DNA of 29,827 nt from Bacteroidales bacterium. Lineage in GTDB: Bacteria; Bacteroidota; Bacteroidia; Bacteroidales; F082. Under the pieces are notes generated by a model. The model saw only the letters and a list, made by a program, of their open reading frames with translations, was not told where the DNA came from and did not search any database. Positions within the stretch are counted from its first letter, which is position 1. Each line of letters starts with the position of its first letter. Both the position numbers and the translations under genes were made by a program. The stretch spans positions 1 to 29,827 of the forward strand of contig JASBYY010000038.1 in the NCBI GenBank assembly GCA_029983675.1, written 5' to 3'. Shown here in pieces: positions 14,970-24,104 of this stretch.

Positions 14970-16394
14970 TCAGAAACGCGACAGATAACGCATCAACAGG
15001 CGGATGCCGACACCTGTACCTCCCGGTGCGGAATAGTCGGAGCCTTTTTCGGAAAATGCGGTACCGGCAATATCGAAATGCAGCCACGGGTAGTCGGTGA
15101 AATGCTCAAGAAACTTACCTGCTGTTATGGCTCCTGCCTCCACACCGCCGGAATTGCGCAAATCGGCTACATCTGATTTGATTTGCTTCAGGTAGTCGTC
15201 CCAAAGCGGGAACCGGACGACACGCTCATGCGTTTCAAATCCGCAACGTTCGACCTCGTCAAACACCTCATCGGCATCCTTCCCCATCACCACTGAGGCT
15301 TGCGCCCCGATGGCACGCTTGGCTGCACCGGTAAGCGTGGCAAAATCGAACACCACCATAGGGTCGTAGCGTTTTGCATATGCCAGTGCATCGGCAAGCA
15401 CAAGACGGCCTTCCGCATCTGTATTGACAATTTCCACCGTGGTACCATCAAACATGGTGATGACATCGTCAGGCACATGCGCATTGCCATGCAACCGGTT
15501 GTCAGTAGCGGGTACAAGAGCGACAAGATGAACAGGAAGTTTGGCTTTTGCTGCCGCCACCACTGTGGCCGCCACCGTCGCGGCCCCCGCCATGTCGTGC
15601 TTCATGGTCGCCATAAAGCTACCGGTCTTCAGATTATAGCCTCCGCTGTCGTAAACGATACCCTTCCCGACCAGAACAACAGGTTTTTCATTATGTGCAT
15701 TTTCAGGCTTCCATTCGAGAACAGAAAAAGTGGGCGGATCGATACTACCAGCATTCACTGCCAGCAAGCCTCCCATCTTGAGTTCTTCTATCTGTCGCTT
15801 GTCAAGCACTTCGGCACTACCGCCCGCTTCACAAACCGCACCGCTCATCTGCTCTGATAAATTAGTAGCATTCAGATGATTGACAGGCTCATTCACCAAA
15901 TCACGCGCCCAACACACCGCCTCCATAACAACTTGGCAACGATGCAACGCCTCCTCTGTAACCATTCCGCCGGCAACGTAAATGTTTCGCAAGGAATTTC
16001 TTTCCCCGCCGGACTTATACTTAAAAAACTGGTAGTTGGCCAGCACCATGCCTTCGAGCAAGGCCAAAACAATATCCAGCGCTTCTATCGGCCCCTCCAC
16101 CCCAACACACTCACTCTTATGCTCATTCAAGGTCTTGGTGATGAATGCCCCGTTTTTACGAAACACTTCCAAACAAGAAGGCATCGGCTCTTTCGTGTCG
16201 AGCTGGCAAACAAAAAGCAAGGAAACATAATTATTGAGCACCACAACCTTCTTGGGTGACGAATCGAGACTTTGCGAGACATAATCCTTTTCGGCTTCCG
16301 TTAAGGATAAAAAGGCCACATCGCTCTTACTACGGATGAGCAATACCCTTGCCTTGACATCGGGGTTGTTTTGGAAAAGTATGGTCGTATTCAT
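14970..16394 (-). CDS. pepA: Leucyl aminopeptidase, M17 family
   Basis: This 474-residue cytosolic dinuclear metallo-aminopeptidase removes N-terminal residues from peptides. I start it at the ATG at 16394; an in-frame TTG at 16406 would add four residues. All expected active-site residues are present with the same spacing as E. coli PepA: Lys244, Asp249 (YDSGG), Lys256, Asp267 (MKHDM), Asp326 and Glu328 in the NTDAEGRL signature, and Arg330. The N-terminal domain (1-160) is divergent, as is usual. It stands between the PdxA-family gene and the Kdo transferase gene on the same strand, with gaps of over 100 bases on both sides. Two TTTTGACA copies lie just before the start. Confidence 0.93.
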   Translation of the reverse strand: MNTTILFQNNPDVKARVLLIRSKSDVAFLSLTEAEKDYVSQSLDSSPKKVVVLNNYVSLLFVCQLDTKEPMPSCLEVFRKNGAFITKTLNEHKSECVGVEGPIEALDIVLALLEGMVLANYQFFKYKSGGERNSLRNIYVAGGMVTEEALHRCQVVMEAVCWARDLVNEPVNHLNATNLSEQMSGAVCEAGGSAEVLDKRQIEELKMGGLLAVNAGSIDPPTFSVLEWKPENAHNEKPVVLVGKGIVYDSGGYNLKTGSFMATMKHDMAGAATVAATVVAAAKAKLPVHLVALVPATDNRLHGNAHVPDDVITMFDGTTVEIVNTDAEGRLVLADALAYAKRYDPMVVFDFATLTGAAKRAIGAQASVVMGKDADEVFDEVERCGFETHERVVRFPLWDDYLKQIKSDVADLRNSGGVEAGAITAGKFLEHFTDYPWLHFDIAGTAFSEKGSDYSAPGGTGVGIRLLMRYLSRF

Positions 16395-16503
16395 GGGTTT
16401 TGACAAAATTTTGACATTTACAAATCACAAGTTACGAGGGCGTTATCATATGATTATTTCTGCCGAGGCATCGCATCTCTTTTCCAATCTATAATCTCCG
16501 GAA

Positions 16504-17739
16504 CTAAGAATGTGCGCCTATCGACAACACCTTTGACATATCCTGCAGAATGATTTTGGTAGCTCCGACTTGCGAGTTCAAATAATCGACACAAACAGAA
16601 GAAGCCTTGAAACAAAAGCGTTCGTCACCAATCAGTCTGTCGAATATTTCGTTCAAATCGTCCTGATTACTGATGGCGAAAGCACCCTCGTCAATCACCA
16701 AATCCACAGCTTCCTTAAAATCCTTGTATTTCGGGCCAAAAACGACAGGACAGCCAAACGTCACCGGTTCCTGAATGTTGTGGATATTCACGCCAAATCC
16801 ACCGCCGATATAAACAAAGCGTGCATACTGATACAATTGGGACAATATCCCTATTGTATCTATCACCAATACGTTACAATCTCTATTGGTTTCTTTTTCA
16901 GAATACAGTCTGCTGTCGGGAAACCATGCCTTGATTTGGGCGAGATGTGCCGTTCCAATATCGTGAGGTGCCAAAATCAAACAATAATCATCGGGCAGTT
17001 TCGGCAGATAGGCGGCAAGAAGTTTCTCATCAGGTTGCCACGAGCTTCCTGCGATGATGCACTTGCGCCCTTTCAGGAAAGTCTCTACATCGGGGAAACG
17101 CTTCGCTTGCTTGGCAATGGCCGCCACTCTGTCGAATCGCGTGTCGCCACATACTGTCGTGTTATTCAATCCAATACTTGCCAGCAATTTAGCGGTAGCT
17201 TTGTCCTGTGCATAAAAAAGTGTCACATGATGCAGTTGTCTGCGAAACCAGCCGCCATACCATTTGAAGAAAAAGTGTTCGGGTTTTAGAAGAATCGAAA
17301 TGTAAAACAAAGGAATATGACGGTCGTGCAACGCTTTCATATAGTTGAACCAAAACTCGTACTTGATGAAAAATGTCGCCACGATGGTATGTCGCTTCAG
17401 CCATTGCCGGGCATGTTGCGGCGTATCGGACGGAAGGTAGCGCACCTCGTCGGCCAGGTCATAGTCTTTCCTGATTTCATAACCCGAAGGAGAAAAGAAA
17501 GAGAGCAGTATCTTATACTGCGGAAAAATCTCCTTGATCTTTTCCATGACAGGCCTTCCCTGTTCAAACTCGCCTAACGAAGCGGCATGAAACCATATCC
17601 AAAGCTCCCCGTCAGGCTTTGCATCGGGAAGGCGTTTCCTGCCCTCCACCCATTGCCGCGCTTTTGCATTGCCACACCACGACGCCACACGAACGCCAAA
17701 GGAATAAGCACGGATTGCAAAAGTGTAAAGGAAACGCAT
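16504..17739 (-). CDS. waaA: 3-deoxy-D-manno-octulosonic acid transferase
   Basis: This 411-residue membrane-associated GT30-family enzyme transfers Kdo from CMP-Kdo to lipid A precursor in lipopolysaccharide assembly. I use the ATG at 17739; the longer reading from 17754 starts with TTG. An N-terminal hydrophobic segment is followed by the AASLGEFEQG motif with the conserved Glu57, the proposed catalytic base. The C-terminal half has the GT-B donor-site sequence GGGFGVNIHNIQEP. The gene starts 18 bases after the stop of the outer-membrane barrel gene, so the two are probably cotranscribed. Confidence 0.92.
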   Translation of the reverse strand: MRFLYTFAIRAYSFGVRVASWCGNAKARQWVEGRKRLPDAKPDGELWIWFHAASLGEFEQGRPVMEKIKEIFPQYKILLSFFSPSGYEIRKDYDLADEVRYLPSDTPQHARQWLKRHTIVATFFIKYEFWFNYMKALHDRHIPLFYISILLKPEHFFFKWYGGWFRRQLHHVTLFYAQDKATAKLLASIGLNNTTVCGDTRFDRVAAIAKQAKRFPDVETFLKGRKCIIAGSSWQPDEKLLAAYLPKLPDDYCLILAPHDIGTAHLAQIKAWFPDSRLYSEKETNRDCNVLVIDTIGILSQLYQYARFVYIGGGFGVNIHNIQEPVTFGCPVVFGPKYKDFKEAVDLVIDEGAFAISNQDDLNEIFDRLIGDERFCFKASSVCVDYLNSQVGATKIILQDMSKVLSIGAHS

Positions 17740-17757
17740 GTCGTTACAAATCAAGGT

Positions 17758-18588
17758 TTAGTCGTAGTAATATTGCGCCGGTTGACGCTGATAGGTCGGG
17801 ATCATCCATCCAAGGCGAAGGCCGACATACATGTCGTCGTAACGCTTGTTCGGGTCGGTCCGTCCCACCTGATGTGGAACACCATGTTCATCGAAGAACA
17901 CGCGAAAATCATAGTCGCGTAAATCCCTTGTTCTTGCATAAGTCACCTCCAAAGCAATCGAGAAATTGAAGATGCGCGTATTACTCATCAGCATGTAGCC
18001 TGCTTCTCCGTGACAAGCAAATCCGCCGCGCATACGGTCATAACCGAAACGATAATCGCCGAGAATGGGATAAGCCGCCGTGAACTGGTCTTCGATACGG
18101 GTGCGGTTGATGAGATAACCCAGCCCCCCCAGCACATAAAATCCGCTGTTCGGATTGGGTCGAAACGGAAACATCTTACCCACTTCGCCTTGAAAATGGA
18201 AACCGCGTTGGCTGATGGCCAATCTGGAAAACATGCCGTCGCTTCCGATCACCTCGCCGTGTTCGGTAGTGATGCCTTCACCGAGAATTTGCCGACGGTC
18301 GCCTTTCAGCTTGTTGCCAAATATGAAGTTGCTATTGAACTTGAACAGCCAATTCCTGTCGGTCTTGTAATCGACACAGCCACCGATAGTGCTGTTGAAA
18401 CCGTATTGCGTCTTGGTGTCGAGTGCTGGCAACTGCAAGGCGTAGGTCGCCTCGAACATCACTGTAGATATGGGAGTTTCTTTGATGTCCCGCACCCCGT
18501 TTTGCGCCGAAACCTGCTTCGAAACCCCTATCAACATCAGCAAAAACATGCCCAAAAAAAGTATCGTTTTTTTCATAGTTTTTCTCAT
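17758..18588 (-). CDS. Outer-membrane beta-barrel-like protein of unknown function
   Basis: This 276-residue exported protein has a signal peptide ending at VSAQ (about residue 29). The remainder alternates hydrophobic and polar residues in a pattern typical of barrel strands, with turn-rich segments such as PFRPNPNSGFYVLGGLGYL and aromatic girdles. I recognise no catalytic motif and cannot name the family. It is upstream of waaA by 18 bases, which hints at an envelope or LPS-related role. A clear TATCTTTG box precedes it. An ATG 12 bases downstream (18576) is an equally possible start. Confidence 0.7.
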   Translation of the reverse strand: MRKTMKKTILFLGMFLLMLIGVSKQVSAQNGVRDIKETPISTVMFEATYALQLPALDTKTQYGFNSTIGGCVDYKTDRNWLFKFNSNFIFGNKLKGDRRQILGEGITTEHGEVIGSDGMFSRLAISQRGFHFQGEVGKMFPFRPNPNSGFYVLGGLGYLINRTRIEDQFTAAYPILGDYRFGYDRMRGGFACHGEAGYMLMSNTRIFNFSIALEVTYARTRDLRDYDFRVFFDEHGVPHQVGRTDPNKRYDDMYVGLRLGWMIPTYQRQPAQYYYD

Positions 18589-18634
18589 TTCTTACTACTA
18601 ACGCTATCCATAACCCGTTATTGCTATGGCTTTG

Positions 18635-18642
18635 CAAAGATA
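18635..18642 (-). promoter_or_regulatory. Candidate -7 box (TATCTTTG) for the barrel-waaA unit
   Basis: On the minus strand TATCTTTGC matches the Bacteroidota -7 box, 46 bases upstream of the ATG at 18588. It would drive both the barrel gene and waaA. Confidence 0.5.
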
Positions 18643-18723
18643 CTGTTTTTTCGGCAGCCATCCATTTTGAAAAGAGACAAAAGCCATTTCCTTTCCAGCG
18701 AGCCACAATTGACTGAAATTGAC

Positions 18724-18731
18724 TACTTTTG
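18724..18731 (+). promoter_or_regulatory. Candidate -7 box (TACTTTTG) for the M16 peptidase gene
   Basis: TACTTTTG lies 25 bases before the ATG at 18757 and matches TAnnTTTG. It forms a divergent promoter pair with the box at 18635-18642. Confidence 0.5.
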
Positions 18732-18756
18732 CAGCCGATTTTGGCGATAATGAATC

Positions 18757-19998
18757 ATGGCTGAAAACACTTACAAGACCTACACCTTGCCTAATGGCAT
18801 TCGACTGATACACAGAGAGAAAAAAGGAGAAATCGCGCATTTGGTGCTATTAATGGGAACGGGTTCCCGCGACGAACTGTCAACGGAAAACGGCCTCGCC
18901 CACTGCGTGGAACACATGATTTTCAAAGGCACCGAAAACCACAAAGCCTATCACATTCTCAGTTGCCTCGACAATGTAGGGGGTGACCTGAATGCCTACA
19001 CCACCAAAGAAGAAACCTGTATTCAGGCCTCGTTTTTGAAGCCTTATTACAAACGCAGCCTCAATCTGTTTGCCGACCTCGCCTTCCACTCCATCTTTCC
19101 CGCCAATGAATTGGAAAAGGAAAAAGATGTCATCCTCGACGAAATCAACTCCTACCTTGATTCGCCCGCCGAAGAAATCTACGATGTTTTTGAAGACATT
19201 GTGTTTGCCAGCCATCCTTTGGGCCGCAACATATTGGGCACTACCGAGTTGGTGAAGTCGTTCACCCGTGACGACATTCTGAAATTCAGGCAACACAATT
19301 ACAGCACCGACCAGATGGTCATCGGCAGCATCGGTGACATCCGTTTCGAGGAGTTTGTGAAGTTAGCGACCCGTTACTTTGGTGACGAACCGGCGCATCT
19401 CATCCACAACAAGCGCAGTCCCTTCAACTCCTACCGTCCCCAGCAAGTCGTCATCGAACGCAACAACCACCTCAGCCACTGTATGATAGGCGGTATTGCG
19501 CCCCAATATAACCATCCGCAGAAAATGCCCTATATTTTACTCAACAACATTCTGGGCGGCCCAGCCATGAACTCGCGCCTCAGCCTCAACATTCGCGAAA
19601 AATACGGTTTTGCCTACACCATTGAGTCGCAGTACAACGCTTATTCCGACATCGGGCTGATTAGCATTTACATGGGCATAGACCCCGACTCGTTAGAAAG
19701 AGCCATTAAATTGGTTTACAAAGAATTGGACAAGCTAATGCAACAGAAACTCGGCACCTTGCAATTGTTCCATGCCAAGCAGCAACTCATTGGGCAAGTG
19801 GTGCTGGGCTACGAATCGGGCATGAACGAACTGCTTTCCACGGTGCGTTCCGTGCTTATGGACGAAGACATCGAATACCTTTCGGACATTGTCCGTCTCA
19901 TCGAAGCCGTTGATGCGGACGCCATCCTCGAAGCCGCCAATAAAGTATTTGAAAAAAATCAGATGAGCACACTGATTTTCAAATCGGAAAGTGCTTAG
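18757..19998 (+). CDS. M16 family zinc metallopeptidase
   Basis: This 413-residue protein resembles the catalytic half of processing peptidases. The inverted zinc motif HCVEH is present (His49, Glu52, His53), with Glu129 in ILDEI as the likely third ligand. The C-terminal half retains the partner-like domain (GGPAMNSRLSLNIREKYGFAYTI). There is no signal peptide, so it is probably cytoplasmic. Many M16 enzymes of this size act with a non-catalytic partner; none is encoded next to this gene. Its own promoter and the opposite orientation of both flanking genes make it monocistronic. The substrate is unknown. Confidence 0.92.
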   Translation: MAENTYKTYTLPNGIRLIHREKKGEIAHLVLLMGTGSRDELSTENGLAHCVEHMIFKGTENHKAYHILSCLDNVGGDLNAYTTKEETCIQASFLKPYYKRSLNLFADLAFHSIFPANELEKEKDVILDEINSYLDSPAEEIYDVFEDIVFASHPLGRNILGTTELVKSFTRDDILKFRQHNYSTDQMVIGSIGDIRFEEFVKLATRYFGDEPAHLIHNKRSPFNSYRPQQVVIERNNHLSHCMIGGIAPQYNHPQKMPYILLNNILGGPAMNSRLSLNIREKYGFAYTIESQYNAYSDIGLISIYMGIDPDSLERAIKLVYKELDKLMQQKLGTLQLFHAKQQLIGQVVLGYESGMNELLSTVRSVLMDEDIEYLSDIVRLIEAVDADAILEAANKVFEKNQMSTLIFKSESA

Positions 19999-20010
19999 GA
20001 AAACTTTGTG

Positions 20011-20868
20011 TCATTCTGCTGTTCTCAACCAGAATGAGCCTCCGTGACGCTCAACCCCTTTCAAACGGGGGTGATTCCAAATCGGTTCGATACATTGACT
20101 CAATTCCTTATCCTGCGAAATGAAATAATTGGGCAGCAGTGGTTCAAACTTTCGCGGATTTGCCAGTAAATACATGGCAAGACCATATTGTTCCGAATAA
20201 AACCTGTCGCACATGAACTGAGGATAGTCATACGGCAAATAAATATCATGGATATGGACGATTACGCCTTTTTTCAATCTTGGTAGAATTTCAAGATAAA
20301 ACACCATCGAATCGGAATTGGGCAGAATCCGGTGTGAGTTATCGACAAACAAAATGTCGTTCTCATTCAATTCATCAAGGATGTCGAAGTCAATACTTTC
20401 AAAAGGCTTCCTAACGATTCTATCCGCCAAGTTATCAATTTCGGCGCGTGGCATCGGGTCGATCGAAATAATTTCGGTATGGGTTTGATGCTCTGTTTTG
20501 GCTTTGTAAGCGATTTTCGTAGAATTGCCGGAACCAATTTCAATGTATTTTGAAGGCTTATACTCGGCAAGCATGGTGTAAATGCCAACCATATCGAGAC
20601 CGGGCAAAAAGCCATTGTTCCACGATGGTTTTGATGCATCCGTTTCTTCGTTGCTGCCTCTGATTTCCCATATCGCAGTCTTATGACCCAAGGCCTTCCC
20701 TAATAACGTCTTGTAATTGTCGCGCTTTGAATCAATGACGGAAAACAATTCGGGATGTGGCGGCAGGCCATGTCCGTATCTCGGCTTAAAATCGACCTTG
20801 TAGTCAAGAAAAAGATTTTGAAATTTTGGTGATAGAAATCTATACACTGATTTTAACTTGCTATTCAT
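20011..20868 (-). CDS. Class I SAM-dependent methyltransferase-like protein
   Basis: This 285-residue protein has a Rossmann-type methyltransferase core in its middle. Motif I is EIGSGNSTKIA (110-120), motif II ends in SIDP (135-138), FVDNSH is at 174-179 and HIHDIYLP follows at 205-212. The D-x-S-H and H-x-H-D pattern resembles class I families such as Methyltransf_24 and the cephalosporin-hydroxylase-like group, which often modify sugars. There is no signal peptide or membrane segment. The substrate cannot be told from sequence. It converges on the M16 gene, with 12 bases between the two stops. The flanking 464 bases upstream contain no recognised gene. Confidence 0.75.
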   Translation of the reverse strand: MNSKLKSVYRFLSPKFQNLFLDYKVDFKPRYGHGLPPHPELFSVIDSKRDNYKTLLGKALGHKTAIWEIRGSNEETDASKPSWNNGFLPGLDMVGIYTMLAEYKPSKYIEIGSGNSTKIAYKAKTEHQTHTEIISIDPMPRAEIDNLADRIVRKPFESIDFDILDELNENDILFVDNSHRILPNSDSMVFYLEILPRLKKGVIVHIHDIYLPYDYPQFMCDRFYSEQYGLAMYLLANPRKFEPLLPNYFISQDKELSQCIEPIWNHPRLKGVERHGGSFWLRTAE

Positions 20869-21332
20869 TTTATATTTATCTGATTTTCAATATAATAATT
20901 AACAAAACCGCATTGACAAAGATTGTTGGAGAGGCAAAAAAACTCCATCACCGATACCTTGAGAACAAGACCGGCACGGACTATTCCTTGTAAAGTTCCA
21001 GACAAAAGGGAAACACTTCTGTAGTTAGAACACTTAGAAAAAAAGGATTCCTTGAAGTCCCTTAGCTTAAATTTGAAAATACCCGCACCATCTTTCCCGA
21101 AGAAATGTGTGGTTTTCCGGCCATACCGAAAAGTGCAGGCATAATACAACCCGCCATATCCAATTGATGATATGGTTGTATTATAGAATACAATTAACTG
21201 ATAATCAACTAAATAAGCTGATGGAGAGGGGAGGGGGGTAGTTCTATTCTCCACACATCCGTAATCGGATGTGTAACAGCGTTTTATATATGCGAAAATT
21301 TTTTGAATCATAGTAGGCAAAACCACAAAGAA
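20869..21332. other. 464-base stretch without a recognised gene, with inverted repeats
   Basis: This AT-rich spacer lies between the methyltransferase-like gene and purE. A 153-codon open frame runs on the minus strand (20865-21326) and overlaps the next ATG by four bases. Its translation is rich in Cys, Tyr and Phe, has no signal or motif I recognise, and looks unlike a folded protein. Two perfect inverted repeats are visible: 21253-21274 (ACACATCCG, TAAT, CGGATGTGT) and a TTGTATT/AATACAA pair around 21175-21192. It could be a decayed gene, a small RNA or a long leader. I leave it unassigned. Confidence 0.4.
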
Positions 21333-21839
21333 TCAGTTCGTTTTGAACTTGTATTTCACCTCTTTCAATTCCTCGTTGGCCTTGGTGATTTTCTTTTTGA
21401 GGCTTTCCTTGTAACCCTCCACTTTCTTTGCCATCTCGGCATCGCCGACGGCAAGAATCTGTGCGGCAAGAATACCGGCATTTAGGGCAGCATTGATACC
21501 CACCGTGGCAACGGGAATGCCAGGGGGCATCTGAACGATGGCCAACAAAGCATCCATGCCCTCCAATGACGATTTCACCGGAATGCCGATCACCGGCAAG
21601 GGGGTCATGGCTGCAATAACGCCGGGCAAATGCGCCGCCATGCCTGCAGCGGCGATGATGACTTTTATGCCACGGCCTTTGGCTCCATGGGCAAAAGCCT
21701 CAACTTGTTCCGGAGTACGATGAGCGCTTAACGCATTCATTTCGAAAGGGATTTCCATCTCGTCGAAAAACTGCGCCGCCTTTTCCAATACGGGAAGATC
21801 GGAAGTGCTTCCCATGATGATGCTAACGACAGGATTCAT
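21333..21839 (-). CDS. purE: 5-(carboxyamino)imidazole ribonucleotide mutase, PurE class I
   Basis: This 168-residue purine biosynthesis enzyme converts N5-CAIR to CAIR. The start at 21839 gives the usual opening VSIIMGSTSDLPVLEKA; an upstream ATG at 21875 adds residues not typical of the family, and a promoter-like box falls between the two. The NALSAHRTPEQ motif and the AAAGMAAHLPGVIAA loop with the catalytic His are intact. The C-terminus carries a charged helical extension that ends in KYKFKTN. It is divergent from hpt, which places purine synthesis and salvage genes side by side. Confidence 0.95.
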   Translation of the reverse strand: MNPVVSIIMGSTSDLPVLEKAAQFFDEMEIPFEMNALSAHRTPEQVEAFAHGAKGRGIKVIIAAAGMAAHLPGVIAAMTPLPVIGIPVKSSLEGMDALLAIVQMPPGIPVATVGINAALNAGILAAQILAVGDAEMAKKVEGYKESLKKKITKANEELKEVKYKFKTN

Positions 21840-21853
21840 GGTTGAATTTTTCG

Positions 21854-21861
21854 CAAAAATA
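21854..21861 (-). promoter_or_regulatory. Candidate -7 box (TATTTTTG) for purE
   Basis: On the minus strand TATTTTTG fits TAnnTTTG and lies 14 bases upstream of the ATG at 21839. It lies inside any longer reading frame from 21875, which favours the shorter start. The implied leader is very short. Confidence 0.35.
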
Positions 21862-21976
21862 ATGTTTTCTACCATGCGGCGGCATGAAAAGCATCAGAAA
21901 AACAACCGGAAAAGCCCGCCGAGTTTCTCTGGTACGGTATTTTTCGCAACATTTTTCAATAATCAACTTGATTTTG

Positions 21977-21984
21977 TATATTTG
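21977..21984 (+). promoter_or_regulatory. Candidate -7 box (TATATTTG) for the hpt-adk-deoC run
   Basis: TATATTTG fits the TAnnTTTG consensus, 44 bases before the hpt ATG at 22029. It is the only good box seen upstream of the five co-directional genes, so it may drive them together. Confidence 0.5.
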
Positions 21985-22028
21985 TGACTTCATAACCACT
22001 ACGCTGTAGAAATCATATCAAACTGATA

Positions 22029-22568
22029 ATGAAGAAAGTAAAAGTATTAGACAAGGAATTTGGCCTGTATATTCCGCAACAGCGCATCGAAGAAGCCATC
22101 GAAACAGTGGCCCAGCGCATCAATACCGACATGGAAGGAAAGAATCCGCTATTTTTAGTGGTGCTAAACGGGGCTTTTATGTTTGCCTCTGAACTGTTCA
22201 AGCGTCTCACCATCGAATGTGAGATTTCGTTTGTAAAACTTTCGTCGTATTCGGGCACCGAAACGACCAGTGTCGTGCGCGAGCTTATCGGTCTCGACCA
22301 CTCCTTGGACGGACGTAACGTGGTGATTGTGGAAGACATTATCGATACCGGCCACACCATGAAGTACACCATTGAGAAGCTGAAAGCCCTCGAAGCCACC
22401 GACGTGCGCATCGCCACCTTGTTTTTCAAGCCGAAGTCGTTCCAATACGACTATCCCATTGACTACAAGGCTATGGACATTTCCAATGAGTTCATCGTCG
22501 GCTATGGCCTCGACTACAACCAGCACGGGCGCAATTTCCCCGACATCTACAAAATCACAGAAGACTAA
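22029..22568 (+). CDS. hpt: Hypoxanthine phosphoribosyltransferase
   Basis: This 179-residue cytosolic purine salvage enzyme makes IMP or GMP from hypoxanthine or guanine and PRPP. The PRPP-binding signature VVIVEDIIDTGHT is at 98-110, with Glu102-Asp103 and the catalytic Asp106. The base-binding region KPKSF and the C-terminal FIVGYGLDY motif are also typical. The length matches bacterial Hpt. The gene leads a co-directional run with adk 60 bases downstream. Confidence 0.95.
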   Translation: MKKVKVLDKEFGLYIPQQRIEEAIETVAQRINTDMEGKNPLFLVVLNGAFMFASELFKRLTIECEISFVKLSSYSGTETTSVVRELIGLDHSLDGRNVVIVEDIIDTGHTMKYTIEKLKALEATDVRIATLFFKPKSFQYDYPIDYKAMDISNEFIVGYGLDYNQHGRNFPDIYKITED

Positions 22569-22628
22569 TCCGATTCTGCAATTGGAGGACTTAGGTTTTC
22601 CGATTCACTATCCCTATCATAACACATC

Positions 22629-23201
22629 ATGCTCAATATCATATTATTCGGCCCTCCGGGATCCGGCAAAGGAACACAATCGGAGTTCCTTCGTGAAAAG
22701 TACCACCTTACTTATATCTCCACCGGACAGATTCTCCGCGAGGAGATTGCTGCGGAAACAGAAGTCGGCTTGCAGGTGAAAGACCTTATCAGTAAAGGCA
22801 ACCTTGTTTCGGATGAGATTGTCGCACAAATCATCGAAAAACGGCTGTCCGACAACCCAAACGCGGCAGGTTTCCTCTTCGACGGTTACCCGCGCACGGT
22901 GAGGCAGGCCGAGATTTTGGACGACATGATGCAGAAATACCATCTTGGACTTGCCGGTGTGCTAAGTCTGGAAGTGCCCGAAAACCTGCTCATCGAACGC
23001 ATGTTGGAACGGGGCAAAACCAGCGGACGCGCCGATGACAACATCGAATCCATCAAGCACCGCTTTGTGGAATACGATGCCAAGACCAAACCCGTGCTCG
23101 ACTTCTACGAAAAAAAAGGAAAATTGCACGCCGTGAACGGCGTCGGAAGCATTCCCGAAATCTTTGAACGGCTTTGTCAAGCCGTCGAGAACGTCCCATA
23201 A
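22629..23201 (+). CDS. adk: Adenylate kinase
   Basis: This 190-residue cytosolic enzyme interconverts ATP plus AMP with two ADP. The P-loop GPPGSGKGT is at 8-16, and DGYPRT with Arg89 is at 85-90. The lid is the short form (RGKTSGRADD near 128-137) without zinc cysteines, consistent with the short adenylate kinases. It follows hpt by 60 bases and precedes deoC by 28, so cotranscription is likely. Confidence 0.96.
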   Translation: MLNIILFGPPGSGKGTQSEFLREKYHLTYISTGQILREEIAAETEVGLQVKDLISKGNLVSDEIVAQIIEKRLSDNPNAAGFLFDGYPRTVRQAEILDDMMQKYHLGLAGVLSLEVPENLLIERMLERGKTSGRADDNIESIKHRFVEYDAKTKPVLDFYEKKGKLHAVNGVGSIPEIFERLCQAVENVP

Positions 23202-23229
23202 TTCCTGAGACCTGCCGTCTCGCGTTACA

Positions 23230-24084
23230 ATGTCCAATTCAACCGCCATGTCATTCCACCCCTACACCCATTCCGAGCAAGCGCTGAACGAACGCATTGC
23301 AGAAATTCTTCGCCGCCAAAAGCAAGCTTCCAAGCCACAGGAAGACCTTGCCACCGTCTTTCGAAGCATTGACTTCACCACCTTGGAGGCCTTTGACAAC
23401 GAAGAGAAAATCAAGTCGTTTTGCGCCCAGGCCCTCGCTTTTCAGCAACAAGCCCCGCATCTTTCCGTTCCCGCCATTTGCATCTACAGTCCCTTTGTGA
23501 AGCAAGCCAAGCATTTGCTTGCCGGCAGCGGCATAAAAGTAGCCACCGTAGCTTGCGCCTTCCCTTCGGGGCAGATGCCTTTTGACTTGAAAGTCAAGGA
23601 AGTGGAGTATTGCGTGAACGAAGGTGCCGATGAAATCGACATGGTGATTTCACGCGGCACTTTTCTGGCAGGGAGATACGAAGAGGTGTTCAAAGAAATC
23701 AAGACCGTCAAGGAAACCTGCGGACAGGCACGCCTGAAGGTCATTTTGGAGACCGGCGAGCTGAAAACCGTCGAAAACATTCGTAAAGCCAGTGAAATCG
23801 CCATCTTGGCCGGAGCCGATTTCATCAAGACCTCCACGGGGAAGGTGCCGGTAGCCGCCACGCCGCTGGCCGCCATCGTCATGATCGACACCATCAGGGA
23901 ACATTACGAAGCAACAGGTAAAAAAGTAGGGTTCAAGCCTGCCGGCGGCATGAAAGTCATTGACGACGCCCTCACCTACTATTATCTGGTGAAAGACATT
24001 CTCGGCGATACCTGGCTCAACAAAGACCTGTTCCGCGTGGGCACCAGCCGTTTGGCGGGACAGATTTTAGAACTTCTGAAATAA
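23230..24084 (+). CDS. deoC: Deoxyribose-phosphate aldolase
   Basis: This 284-residue class I aldolase cleaves 2-deoxyribose 5-phosphate to glyceraldehyde 3-phosphate and acetaldehyde in deoxynucleoside catabolism. The catalytic residues match E. coli DeoC: Asp137 in DEIDMV, the Schiff-base Lys200 in FIKTSTGK, and Lys236 in GFKPAGG. It is longer than the roughly 220-260 residues common for the family because of an N-terminal helical extension. An ATG six codons in (23248) is an alternative start. It is 28 bases after adk and 20 before the OsmC gene. Confidence 0.95.
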   Translation: MSNSTAMSFHPYTHSEQALNERIAEILRRQKQASKPQEDLATVFRSIDFTTLEAFDNEEKIKSFCAQALAFQQQAPHLSVPAICIYSPFVKQAKHLLAGSGIKVATVACAFPSGQMPFDLKVKEVEYCVNEGADEIDMVISRGTFLAGRYEEVFKEIKTVKETCGQARLKVILETGELKTVENIRKASEIAILAGADFIKTSTGKVPVAATPLAAIVMIDTIREHYEATGKKVGFKPAGGMKVIDDALTYYYLVKDILGDTWLNKDLFRVGTSRLAGQILELLK

Positions 24085-24104
24085 CAACATCATATCAGTA
24101 TACC

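Noticed and set aside
20865..21326. 153-codon minus-strand frame as a real gene
   Set aside because: No recognisable domain, odd amino acid content and no supporting promoter; kept only as part of the unassigned spacer.
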